The notes under the pieces were generated by a model, which ran no database searches, was not told where the DNA came from, and saw nothing but the letters and a program-made list of their open reading frames with translations. Shown here piece after piece: positions 35,310 to 45,500 of a stretch of 64,000 bases of DNA (positions within the stretch are counted from its first letter, which is position 1; every line of letters begins with the position of its first letter). Position numbers and translations under genes: made by a program. Source of the DNA: Kryptolebias marmoratus (lineage: Eukaryota > Chordata > Actinopteri > Cyprinodontiformes > Rivulidae); contig NC_051435.1 of NCBI RefSeq assembly GCF_001649575.2, positions 3,588,854 to 3,652,853 of the forward strand, in the 5' to 3' direction.

Positions 35310-35760
35310 CATGAGGTAACAGGTCCAGGGGGACAGACCCAGACATCTCTCTCCCCAGCAACACTTTTCAACTCTTCTTGCAGGATCTCAAGTCGTTCCC
35401 AGGCCAGAAAGGCTATATACCACCTCCAGCAAGTTCCGGTGATTCATAACTCGTGACCATGGGTGAGGGTTGGAGCAAAGATGACCCACTGAATGGAGCA
35501 GCAGAAACAACACCCTCATTACTAAAGATGATGCTCCACTCTGTTGGTCAATCTCTCCAGCCTGCCATCACTCATAATTAGGACACCATGATACTTGAAC
35601 TCCTTTGCTCCAGGCAGGGACTCACCCCCAACCAGAGGGAGCTTTCCACCTTTTTTCCCCCCCAGTTGAGAACCAGGATCTCAGATTTAGAGGAGCTGAC
35701 TCTCATCCTGGCTGTGTCACACTTGGCTACTCCAGAGCATGCTGGATTTCATCATCACAA
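35310..35760 (-). mobile_element. Rex3-like copy with internal deletion
   Basis: Minus-strand reading starts with ARMRVSSSKSEILVLN (about 35690-35740). It continues to EFKYHGVLIMSDGRLE near 35580-35620 and 'FAPTLTHGHEL' near 35450-35480, then jumps directly to AFLAWERLEILQEELKSVAG (about 35350-35415) and 'ERDVWV'. In full elements a stretch including the conserved 'LRWFGH' block lies between the last two segments. Its absence marks an internal deletion of roughly 60-100 codons, joined near 35420-35450. Stops and slips also interrupt the frame. Same orientation as the copy at 15616-15985. Confidence 0.7.
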
Positions 35761-35764
35761 TACA

Positions 35765-37735
35765 CTGTTGAATAGTTTTGTTTTGCAAACAAAAACATGG
35801 TTTAACAGACATTTCAAAGCAATACTGTTGCTATTTTTAGGTCTACAAGTATTACCGCATTACCATCAATCTTAAAATGACAGCAAAAATCTTGATTCTG
35901 AAAAATCAGCTAATTTTAGCAGGTGGAAAAAGAAACCTTGTTAAGAAAGAAATTATTAATTAGAAAGTTAACCAAAGCAGGAGGAAAACAATGGCGTGAG
36001 AAGCAAATCTGGCATTGTTTCAGACAAGTCATGGTAACTTTCTGATTGGGAAGGGACAGTGTTTTGGTGGTTATCTCAACATGGGTCTGAAACTCTCCTC
36101 AGACGACCCTGTGGGCCTGGCAACAGTAATATATTGGCTGCTCGTGAATCCGCTGACTTCAGACAGAAAGAGTAAAAGAGCTGTCAGCTGAGGGAATGGA
36201 GGTCTGATTACGTCCACACACTCACACCTGAGCCCTTCCCAGCTTGTTACATGCTGGGAAATACAGATAGATGCACACAATCACACACATGCAGGTATAT
36301 GCAGGCCATGCATAAACACACTGGATGTAATTTGATCACAGCAACCATGATTTTTGGGGCTCATTTCAGCAGCTCAAATAGATTTTAAAACTTTTATGCT
36401 GTCATTTATATAATGAAAATCCCTCACGGCTGTTTGGAAGATAAACATTAAAATCTTCCATGCTTGCTAGCACATTGTAATGTGATTTCTGTTTTCCCCA
36501 ACAATATAGATAAGATCTGAAACTTAATGTGTTTTTACAACCAGGAGTGATTTAATCTAGGTATATTAGATATTAGATTGGCAATGGCACTTTAAATTTT
36601 CTCATTACCAATTTCCAACATCTCAAGTAAACAAAGTAACATTGTGGTCACTACCTATTACCTGTTTAAAGGGGACAACTAATGTAAAACAAGCTTACTT
36701 TCAATTGTTACTTCCACTTGCATTAAAGACAAGAGTTTGAGTGATGTCCTTATGTCCACTCCTTCACTTCCTTTTGAGATTTGTAGCACTGAATAACCAT
36801 TAAAGCACATTGTTGCTATATAATAAAGCTTACATTAATCACACCAATAATACACTACCTGCAGTTCCACCATGACAGATGGTACACTTTAGGCACAAAT
36901 AATGTTGCTACCCCTGTCATAAAGTGGCCTATTTTAATAAAAATCTCACACAGGAGAACATAACAACCAGCAGACCTCTCAGATTCCCTCTTGTAATTAT
37001 TCCATCACATATTGATTCTACAAATGCTGGGCTTTACTATCAGTCCTTTCCTTGTGTGTTAAATCTTCTGTAGGTAAGAATGGGAACTGGTGCCCATATG
37101 GGCTGATTTTCACTGATGTTACAAATTTATTTTTTCCAAAAAGAAAATAATCTGCGAGTAAAAATCAATACTTTCAGCAACGTTCAGTTTTTTTCACTAA
37201 AACTATGGTTTCAGTGTGAGCAAAGTACGTCAAGTCTTTTCTGAGAGTGTGTAATTGAGGAGGACATGAGGTATTGAATATGGCAGACATCAAGTATCTC
37301 TGCAGACGATGAAAAGCACACCCCTGTGTGTCACACAGTTGGAGACATGTCTTCTATTTTGGAGTAAAGGTTAGTTTGACTGAGATTTGAAACTTAGGGG
37401 TCACTGGCAGCCCACACTTTGCTTTCAAATCATTCAAGTTATTTGTAGATGCAAAGTGGGAGGACTGTGTGAGAAAGGATGAACACTTCTGATTGACAAA
37501 GTGAGTTGTCAAAAACAGTCCACATTAACAGTGATTAGTGAAACACTGCAATCTTCCCTGGATCTTTTTTATAGCATAAACCAAGTCAATACAATGATGA
37601 GATAAAGACTGATTTTAAAATTAGACTGGCTCGATGATGTCATGTGATAAAGGCTGTGAATGAAAACAGCTGTTCTTCTTGAGGTGTAAACATGCATATT
37701 TTCTGTACAAAACCATTAGGATTCAGATAATTTGG
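35765..37735. other. Unassigned DNA
   Basis: No gene. 36060-36310 is balanced and could hold conserved sequence; an imperfect CA-rich stretch lies at 36215-36320. Nothing else recognised. Confidence 0.4.
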
Positions 37736-37769
37736 TTTAAAATATGCAGCACAATGAGCTAGTGTCTGT

Positions 37770-38024
37770 CTACAGCGGTCAGTCAGGAGAGGCAGGGTAC
37801 ACCCTGGACTAGTTGCCAGTCCAGGATCAGTCCAGTGTCAGTCCAGGGTCCGGGATCAGTCCAGGGTCCAGGATCAGTCCAGGATCAGTCCATGATCAGT
37901 CCAGGGTCCAGGATCAGTCCAGGATCAGTCCAGGGTCAGTCTATGGTCAGTCCAGGGTCCAGGATCAGTCCAGGGTCAGTCCAGGATCCATCCTGGGCCA
38001 CACAGAGACAAACCAGCATTAGGA
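37770..38024 (-). mobile_element. Antisense tRNA-headed fish SINE, 3' half, interrupted by a minisatellite
   Basis: The flanks of the tandem array are SINE sequence in reverse orientation. On the left is 'ggagaggcagggtacaccct' then 'ggactagttgccagtcc'. On the right is 'ggccacacagagacaaacc'. On the minus strand these read 'ggtttgtctctgtgtggcc ... ggactggcaact...agggtgtaccctgcctctcc', the same order as the intact copy at 51559-51882. The SINE 5' head is not present. Confidence 0.75.
37817..37987. repeat. Minisatellite, 11/18-bp units, inside SINE
   Basis: Thirteen tandem units fill the interval exactly: nine of 11 bp (consensus CAGTCCAGGAT with variants in the last bases) and four of 18 bp (CAGTCCAGGGTCCAGGAT), the 18-mer being an 11-mer plus a 7-bp partial copy. 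The unit matches the SINE word 'ccagtcca' at this point, so the array grew from SINE sequence. The two Pro-Gly-Ser and Asp-Gln-Ser-rich open frames across it (37813-38050) are translations of the array, not genes. Confidence 0.9.
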
Positions 38025-38400
38025 CCGTGGTTCCAAACTTATTTTATTAAAGACACCCAACTTCAACTGACTATACTTAAAGCTTTTGCATCTTCCATAA
38101 ACCTCTGCCTTCCATCTGACTGTTTATATTTATTTTTTTTGTTCCTTTTTTCAGCTCTGGTCTACAGTTTACATTACTTGATTATAAACTTGCATTTATA
38201 TTTGTTTCTTTTATTGTAGGGAGGGTTTGTGTCTGGAAGTAATAGTTAATAAAAAAAAGGGTAGGGGGGCATTTTTACTGTTTGTACCAAATTTTTATGT
38301 CCCTTTTTTATCCTCCTGAGATCTGTATTGTCATATGGGGTCACTGGCTTTTCTGCATCGTAATATTTTATTCTGTTGTGTAGATGGTAATTTCTTAGAG
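38025..38400. other. Unassigned DNA
   Basis: Pyrimidine-rich then G/A-rich; no gene or recognised repeat. Confidence 0.4.
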
Positions 38401-38401
38401 T

Positions 38402-38462
38402 TTAAAATTAAAGCAACTGGACTTCTTTTCTGTAAATAAACGTTTCTCTTCTCATCGAGGAG
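38402..38462 (-). repeat. Penelope-like element tail, inverted copy
   Basis: The reverse complement reads 'cgatgagaagagaaacgttt', then 'atttacagaaaagaagtcca' and 'gttgctttaa'. It pairs with the copy at 38690-38765. The '...GATGAG...GAAACG...AAGTCCAGTTG' order is the conserved 3'/terminal sequence of Penelope-like elements of fish. Confidence 0.55.
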
Positions 38463-38689
38463 CGTTGAATTCAAATCTAATAGAATAAACCCTCAGGAAG
38501 GAGGGGAGTGAGATTAATCTGCCGGTGAATTTAGCTCACATCAACAGGGCATCGCATGCAGGTTAAAAATTCACAACTTCACACATTTCAGATTTCAGTT
38601 CAACCTGAAGTCAACAAAGGGCAATGTGCAAAAACATTCACATACATTATAAAATAACAATTCGTAAAAGTTAACTAAGGAAGAAGATT

Positions 38690-38765
38690 TAAATTGATAA
38701 AGCTCTTCAGATGAGAAGCGAAACATTTTCATTTACAGAAAAGAAGTGGCTCCATTTTAATTAGC
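38690..38765 (+). repeat. Penelope-like element tail, direct copy
   Basis: 'ctcttcagatgagaagcgaa', 'acattttcatttacagaaaa', 'gaagtggctccattttaatt'. Same sequence as 38402-38462 in opposite orientation, with about 230 bp between them and no coding content. Contains a hammerhead-like CAGATGAG...CGAAAC core, see findings. Confidence 0.55.
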
Positions 38766-39039
38766 TTGATTTAAAAAATTTAATTTTTTTTAAAGTCTTG
38801 ATTTGCTATTTCTTTCATTATTTTTGTTTGTTTTTTCTTGCTAATGTGCACCAATCAAAAACTCAAATCTTGGAAGGATTTTCTTTTTTTTACCATTTTA
38901 AAATCACACAATCACTCCTCAGAGGCAGCTCTGTGTGCAACAGAGTGTTTGATCACTGATGATCACTGAGTGTGCTTTTATTTTGTACATGTACAAAACT
39001 AATTACAACAATTTCTGTGGGAATAAACCCTGCTGCATC

Positions 39040-39095
39040 CCATGAGCTCTTTGATGCCCCACTAAGGGGGTTGGAACCCTCTGGTTGAGAATCAC
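39040..39095. repeat. hAT-type transposon end fragment
   Basis: Reverse complement starts CAGTGATTCTCAACCAGAGG and continues '...gttccaaccccctta'; CAGTG-TTCTCAACC is a common terminal sequence of fish hAT elements and their derivatives. The opposite end was not found, so this is a fragment. Confidence 0.5.
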
Positions 39096-39103
39096 TGAGT
39101 GAG

Positions 39104-42100
39104 AAAAGAGAAATTTGGCTGCTTTTAACTCTTTTTCTCTTTATAATAAAATGTAATTTTAGCCAAAATCACAGCAAAGACATTGTGGTTACGTTTCATT
39201 GAAAGACTTAATGAATTGCTTTTCATAACGGTTTTCCTTCCCTCCAGCAAAAAGAGAAAACATGTGCCTGAGAGCAGTTTTTTGGGAGAATTGATTTGTA
39301 TGAAGCTACACTATAAGAAAGCACTGAGAGTAAAATGTAGCAGGCTTGAAATAGTTTGCAGCACGGTTGTTGAGTGAGAGTTGCTGAGTCATTTTAAACA
39401 GTATCACCAAAACATGCCAATTAGCAGAACTCTTCAAACCAGACTGATAAGCGAGGTCTTCTCTCTGCAGCGTACAAACGCATCTCCCTGCAGAGTTGGA
39501 CTATACTGAAGCAATTACTAATGCTGTGAGGAAATTTATCACTTGGTAGTAAAAAACAACAGATGTGGTCAACATGCTGAATACTCACCCAGCGCGCCCA
39601 CACATATGCATTTCACTTCTTCTGTTGCCTGGATAAACAAGCTCAAGCAGCAGTAATAATCTCAAAATTGGGCTGCTTGTGGGGAAACTGTTTACTGGAA
39701 AATTACTCACATTTGTCAAGGCTTTTCAATAAAATATTGATGTTTAAATATTTCTGCAATTTAGGAGTTTCTTACAGAGGTTGTGGTTTCCAAATTGTGA
39801 TCCAATTACTTGGATTCATACCTAAACATCAATTGAGTCAACCATTTCCTCTGTTTTTTTTCTTTTGTTGTCTGCTTCCACATTTTCCCAGAATCCACAA
39901 CAGTGTTTAGGCATGACAGAATTGTTCCAGCATCCGTGTGCACTAAAGTCTCTGCTTCCTGCACTTTCTCATTTACATTTACACCTTCTCTCAAACTATA
40001 CTAATATATGCAGGCAGACAAGCTGACAAACAATTGGTATCATTAAATTTGATGTCGAGCAACTTCCAAGGCAGTCAAATGGTTTGAATACACACAAAAA
40101 AATTCACAGTTCACACTTAAATAGATGGGGATGTCATTTATGGGTACCCTGTGAGCAGTAGCAGCTCCTGAACATAAATATTAGTGTGGCTGAATCTCTA
40201 CAACACGCATTTTTTATAGAATTTCATAAGCTACACACTTTTAAAAGCCAATTAGGATAAGTAGGATTGCACAGGGTAGGAAAGTAACTCCTTAATTCTA
40301 CAAGTAACAGTGTTAAATAATTTAATGACAATTCATGTCCAGTCTGTCTGGTTCGAGCTGCTTGATGGATAATTTAACTTTTAATTTTAGTCTTACAAAT
40401 AGAAAATCTCCTGTTTTTGACGCAGCAGGTTCCACGCTGCACAACAATCCTGCCTTCGATAGGAACACCTGAGGTCCAGTTAGTAGTGGACTTATCAGCG
40501 AGTTAAAACCAACTGAACGTGTCCATAGGGTAGACTTATTTCTGCCTCTGTGAAACTATATTGCCATTGTCTGCAGTTTCAATCTGTGCCTTGAGGCTGT
40601 TATGAAAAATCTACTGAAGAATGCAGGTGTCGACATGTCCTGCCTCCAACTGCAAAAAAAAAACAAACAAACAAAAAAAAAAAACAGAATAAATCACCAC
40701 AACCCATTTTAAAGTCCATTTAAAATAGTCAGAATAGCTACACGTCCAATACACACACACAGCACAAAATAATACACAGCAAGCTAAGAAATTACCATTA
40801 TTTATTAGAAGGAACTATTTTTCGGGACAAATGATTTTTTTTAGAAGGGCGGCGCCTCACCTGCTCTAATGAACCAGCCACACCTGACTGTGAGCAAACC
40901 AGCTACTTCCTCGCTTAAGCAAACACACACATTTCACGCTCCTTACCACATTTCCCCTCAAGTTTATGGTTCTGGAGCTCATTTATGCTTTACTAGCAAA
41001 TTAGCCACTATTAGCAAGCCACCAGGGTGCATCACCAAAGAAAAAGCAAGGCCTTTATCTCATCTTATGGCCTGTTTTCATGCTCACCAAAATACTGATT
41101 AGTCTATAATTCACACTAATGCAGTGGCAAAGTGCTTCAACTCTCCACGCTCTTGTTATTTTAAGTGTTAGATGCAGAAGTTGAGACATTATATTGGTCA
41201 CACCTCTATGTTCTTCCATCTTGAGCTTGTTCGGCGTCCTTGTTTGATCACTTGTTCCCGTTTCAGGAGGTGAGTGGGGCTGCTAATGTACACTCTGTGG
41301 ATAGTTAACACAGGAGAGGAAGCACAGCAGTGCTCTTGTGAGATAAGACCCAGCAGTGGTATTTTAAAAAAAGTCAAACTCAGAGATCACACACATCCAA
41401 CGCTCTTACATTTTACAGCTGTGTGATATGTGATAATTGTAGGTATTTCTGTTTTTGTTTTGCTTTTTGCCAACAGTGTTAGGTACACTGTTATACTGCA
41501 GTCTAAATGCAGTTAAACTGGACTCTTTAGCCATTCCTAGCTGGACATTTGTTACAGCCTGTGGTTTTATGATCTCCAGTTAATTTTAAGTGCTCTGTTT
41601 ATCACTCTCTGTCTCTCGCCTGGTTTTTACATTTGGGTCTTCAACTTGTCTGACCTCTTAGCGAGCCGAACATCTTTTAAAGTTTCATTCTTTCATTCCA
41701 TGACGCTCTGACCGAGCCAAAGTATCACTCGGGAAACAAGTGCTGCCCTTTTATTTACAGACTAAGATGTCATTAAAGATAGTAAGGATGGTACGAATGA
41801 AATGCAAAGCTTTCATCGTGACTCATTCCTTTTTTGATTCTATGTGAGATGGCTGCTTTCTCACTTCATTTTGCTTTGGTGATTGAGTTTGTTTTGATTT
41901 TACTCACTGGGTTGTCCAAGTGGTAACTTTTTTGTGAATACTCAAAAAAGTTTATCGTTTCAGCCTCGTGTCCACATGGATTTGGTGTTTTAGGAGCCTT
42001 AAAATTATGTTTGTTGTAATAATCAAACCTAAGCTACAATCTGAGGACGCCTCTTCTTGTATTTTCATTTCACTCCCAGTGTGTAAGCTTTAAGTGCATC

Positions 42101-43465
42101 CTCCACGCCTTGTTTGCTGTTTATGGAGTATTTCTGCAGCAGTGTTGCAGAATCACAGACAGGCCGGGCAAACTCACCAAACCATTTCAGGTCATTGTTG
42201 GTATTTGTGCAGACAAAGACATTTTTTAGAACAGTGTCATGTTTATGAGGATATTTTTAGAAAAGAAAAGTGTTTCTGTTAGGTAATTGAGGAAGTTATT
42301 TATGGAAAGAAAGTAGGATTATATGCAAATGTTTCAGAGAATCGTTTTACTCATTTTATTGTGAGTCATTCGACACTAAAAAAAAACTTATTGTGGAGAA
42401 AATTACAATATCAGTTAAAGAAAACTGGAGAATAAATCCTAATAGAGAAAAAGACAAATGATAACATTAAAGGCTTTTCTTAAGTAAAATGGCTTCTGCA
42501 AGGATTTGATTTATTAACAGGTTCTGTTTAAAGATTTCTCTGAATAAGTCAAATCTTCTCACACATATTTTCTAAAAGGTTTTTCATATTTTTATGATTT
42601 AAATCCAGATGGTTCGTTTAAAAACAACCCATTTTGTGCATCTGGTGAGCATCGTTTTGTTCAGTTTGTTAAAATTACTTTGTTGCTGAATTAGGAAAGA
42701 AGTGCTGACCCGTTGCTTATTAAACCTGTGTTGAATTCATGATGTGTTCAGGCTCTAAGTTTTGCTATTTAACAGTTGCATGCTTTGCAGCTCAACAAGC
42801 TTTGCTTCTGGAATATCAAATTAACACATAAAGGCATGCTGGGATAAAGTACAAGACTGTAGCCTGCATTATAAATCTCATTTTATAAATCACATTTAGA
42901 TAAATGGAGCTTTAATTAAAATGAAAATGTGAACCTATCATAATATTAGCTTATGACAAAACAAACAACTGATGTTACTTTTTGAACATTTGATGTATTT
43001 AAAGAAAACCTACAGTCTAGATTCTTTTAAGACCTTTTCTGGCTTTTACCTTTCCAGACATCAACATGTGTCTCATCAGTGTTTATGTCTGAAAAAACGA
43101 AAAGGAAAGTGCACTCACAGCATCAACACATGACCTCCAGAAAGGTAGAAGACATATTTGCTTCTCTGTCCAGTAACTCACTGAGATTATTTACCGGAAA
43201 AAGGACCCACTACAATTTACTCCTGTATGATATAAACACACTCAGGAAAGATTGCAGCAATATTTCTGAAACATGTAACAAAAGGAAGATGGTAACAACA
43301 ACCAACCAACAACAAAACAGCAAATTTGATCAGCTTGTTGCATCATTCACCCCATATGTTGCCACAATTTCATGCATTTTTGATTTTAGCTGATGTTGTT
43401 ATCTGCAAATACTAAATTTGAAATTCTTGTCTTGTCTCAAATGTGTTTAGAAAGATCTAAGATGC
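39104..43465. other. Unassigned DNA
   Basis: A 4.3-kb stretch without recognised gene or repeat. An A-rich stretch including AAAC units lies at 40653-40685. 40860-41100 is balanced. Open frames up to 104 codons (43079-43393) are Thr/Ser/Lys-rich with no domain. Confidence 0.4.
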
Positions 43466-43479
43466 AAACCTTGATGATC

Positions 43480-43765
43480 GTCAGCTGCTGAGAGTGAGGA
43501 AGAGCATTTTTTCCCATTTCTGTTGAAGTCAACCCCATTCAAGATGGCCACCACATTGTATTGGATAAAGTTATTCAACTGAGAGTCATTCACTGTGCAT
43601 ACAACAAGCACAGACTATGCATGATATTGCATGAGGTTGCTAAAAATGTTTTTTTCCAGGTTTTCCCAAAATGGCTGACTCTCATTTATCAATCAGTCTA
43701 AAACACTGGCATAAAAAGTATGCATCCCTTCAAGGAATTCTAGGCCTTTAATTCATAATATTTTT
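43480..43765 (-). repeat. Unnamed dispersed repeat family, copy 5 (reverse)
   Basis: On the plus strand: 'attcaagatggccaccac' (43538-43555; reverse of the 'ggcggccatcttga' block), 'tattgcatgaggttgc', and at the right 'cccttcaaggaattctaggc' followed by 'ctttaatt' (about 43726-43753). The last is the reverse of 'aaaggcctagcatttcctta' at the start of copy 2. Diverged but collinear. Confidence 0.5.
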
Positions 43766-43839
43766 GTGTTTTCTAAAGTTATTGAAGCTGGAAAGTCCCT
43801 ACTTCCTGTTCCTCCCTCTGCTGGTCCTGAGCACTCCTC

Positions 43840-44250
43840 TGAAACCTGCCTGGCAGCTCACCCGGTCAGCGGGAGCTCTCCTTTGATCAAGTGTCACGCT
43901 GGATGATACTTGCAGCTGTATGAAAATGGAAAGAAAATTCAATTATCCTGAGCTTTGTTGTTGCATATTAATTATGGTGCTGAGTTGAAGCAGTGGTGAA
44001 TAGCGTGACGATGGATTTAAATAGATTACAGGGCAACTGGGTGAGTGTATTAAAGAGTGTTGAGTGAGGATGTTTGCATGCTTGTTAAGTGTCGCTTTTA
44101 CACATATTTGTTTAACAAAATTGTGAAAGCAATGCTGAAGCCTAATGGAGATAAATCACTGCCGAGGCCAGTGAGGCTTTTAGTGACTGGTTTCTCTTTG
44201 AAACGGAGATCATGAAGGGACTGTGGTCAACCTCAAATAAATAAGCTGCA
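43840..44250. promoter_or_regulatory. Candidate conserved noncoding element / enhancer
   Basis: Balanced sequence with CTTTGATC (43881-43888, TCF/LEF-type), 'gcatattaattatgg' (43963-43977), 'aattcaattatcc' and 'ctttgaaac' words. No repeat match and no spanning frame. Inferred from composition. Confidence 0.28.
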
Positions 44251-44414
44251 TTTCCACTGCAGACACTGACAACAAAACAGAGGTTTGAATGTGACTATAA
44301 TGCCATTTACAAGAAGACTATTCAGAAATTTAAAGTTTATCGGGCTAGTTCACAAGAAATGTTCATGAACTGATTATAAAATTAGTATTTTATTTTCCAT
44401 ATATGATCTATGTA

Positions 44415-44605
44415 ATGGGGTGGAACAGTGGTGCAGTGGTATGAGCCATCTCCTCCCAGCAAGAAGGCGTCAGGATTGTTTCCTGACCTGGGGCCGTTCT
44501 GCCTGTGCACACCTGGGTTTACTCTGGGTACTCCAGTTTCCTCCCACAGACCAAAAACATGCATGTTAGGTTAATCGATAACTCCAAACCTGTCCCTGAC
44601 TGCTC
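44415..44605 (+). mobile_element. tRNA-headed fish SINE, 5' part
   Basis: Head 'gggtggaacagtggtgcagt' (box-A-like), then 'cagcaagaaggcgtcaggat', 'cctggggccgttctg', 'ggtactccagtttcctccca', 'accaaaaacatgcatgttag' and 'gttaatcgataactc'. Collinear with 51559-51882 for its first two thirds, then stops. Box B is degraded. Confidence 0.8.
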
Positions 44606-44869
44606 TAAGTTTTGCAAAAAGAGTCTCTCTATTCTTAGTATATTTAAAACGTCAGCTGCTCATCAGACTGTGGTCAACGCTGACAGATTGTTGCTTTCAC
44701 AATGCTCCATATATTTTAGAAAGAGAGATTTTAGGCCAGTGAGTTGCACACTTTGTGTTGTTAAGGAAATTGTGCATAATGACGTCTGGTACAGTTCTAG
44801 TCATAAAACCACAGACCTGTCAGGAAAAGATGTGACTTTGATCTTAGCATATGCATCTCAAAAAATGTG

Positions 44870-45240
44870 GTTCACGCCTCTGCATCACTGCCTACATTCA
44901 TTTGCAAGTCACCCATGTTGCAGGCACTGATACACTCTCACAAATGCTGGCTTTTACACGTTATGCTGACAACAACCTGGGTGATCTTTTCTTTGGCACA
45001 TAGAATGTCCAATGTCCTTTTTTTTTCCAAAAGCAAACTGAAACATGGACTCATCTGACCACAGAACACATGCTGACAGCCTTTCTTCTTATCAGAGAGG
45101 ACCAGAACTCACAGTACAGAGTGGAAACATGTCTTTTTCTTAGTTTATGGCTGTTTCAGAGGTCACATTTCTGGACCCAGCAGTGAAATATTGAGTGTTT
45201 ATACTCTCTATCAGTGTAAATTCTCTTCTCTGGCTTGACC
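44870..45240. repeat. Probable DNA-transposon-derived repeat remnant
   Basis: Contains 'caggcactgatacactctca', 'ctgacaacaacctgggtgat' and 'tggactcatctgaccacaga', words I recall as recurring in order in fish and amphibian dispersed repeats. Family and ends cannot be fixed. It accounts for part of the 141-codon frame at 44505-44930, which joins SINE and repeat sequence and is not a gene. Confidence 0.35.
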
Positions 45241-45414
45241 CGACCATACCCAAGTACATTCTTGACCTCATGCCTTAAATTAGGTGAGTAAACCAAGTCA
45301 TTTATTATTTACATTGGTAGACAACTAACCAAATCCTGAATGGTGTGAGTTGAACAACTCTTAGGATGGATGTCTGTGCTGCAGCTTTTAAAGCGGATGC
45401 ATGGTATTAGTCAG

Positions 45415-45500
45415 AAGTGAGGAAGCCTTTCAGATGAGAGGTGTAAACATGTTCAAAAACCAAACTTGAAGTCCACTACTCTTCTTCTTCTTATGACCCC
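45415..45500 (+). repeat. Penelope-like element tail
   Basis: 'gaggaagcctttcagatgag', then 'aggtgtaaacatgttcaaaa', then 'accaaacttgaagtccacta' and a CTT run (45480-45493). Same terminal sequence type as 38402-38765. Upstream coding sequence was not recognised. Confidence 0.55.

Noticed and set aside
37813..38050. Pro-Gly-Ser / Asp-Gln-Ser repeat proteins (two overlapping open frames)
   Set aside because: They are simply translations of the 11/18-bp minisatellite; two frames stay open because the unit lacks stop codons.
38935..38975. 'gatcactgatgatcactgag' as the missing left end and target duplication of the hAT fragment at 39040-39095
   Set aside because: Flanking octamers do not match and no CAGTGGTTCTCAACC-type terminus is present there.
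43079..43393. 104-codon plus-strand frame
   Set aside because: Lys/Thr/Ser-rich with no domain and no splice context; AT-rich DNA gives such frames by chance.
44505..44930. 141-codon open frame
   Set aside because: Starts inside a SINE and continues into another repeat remnant; no domain.
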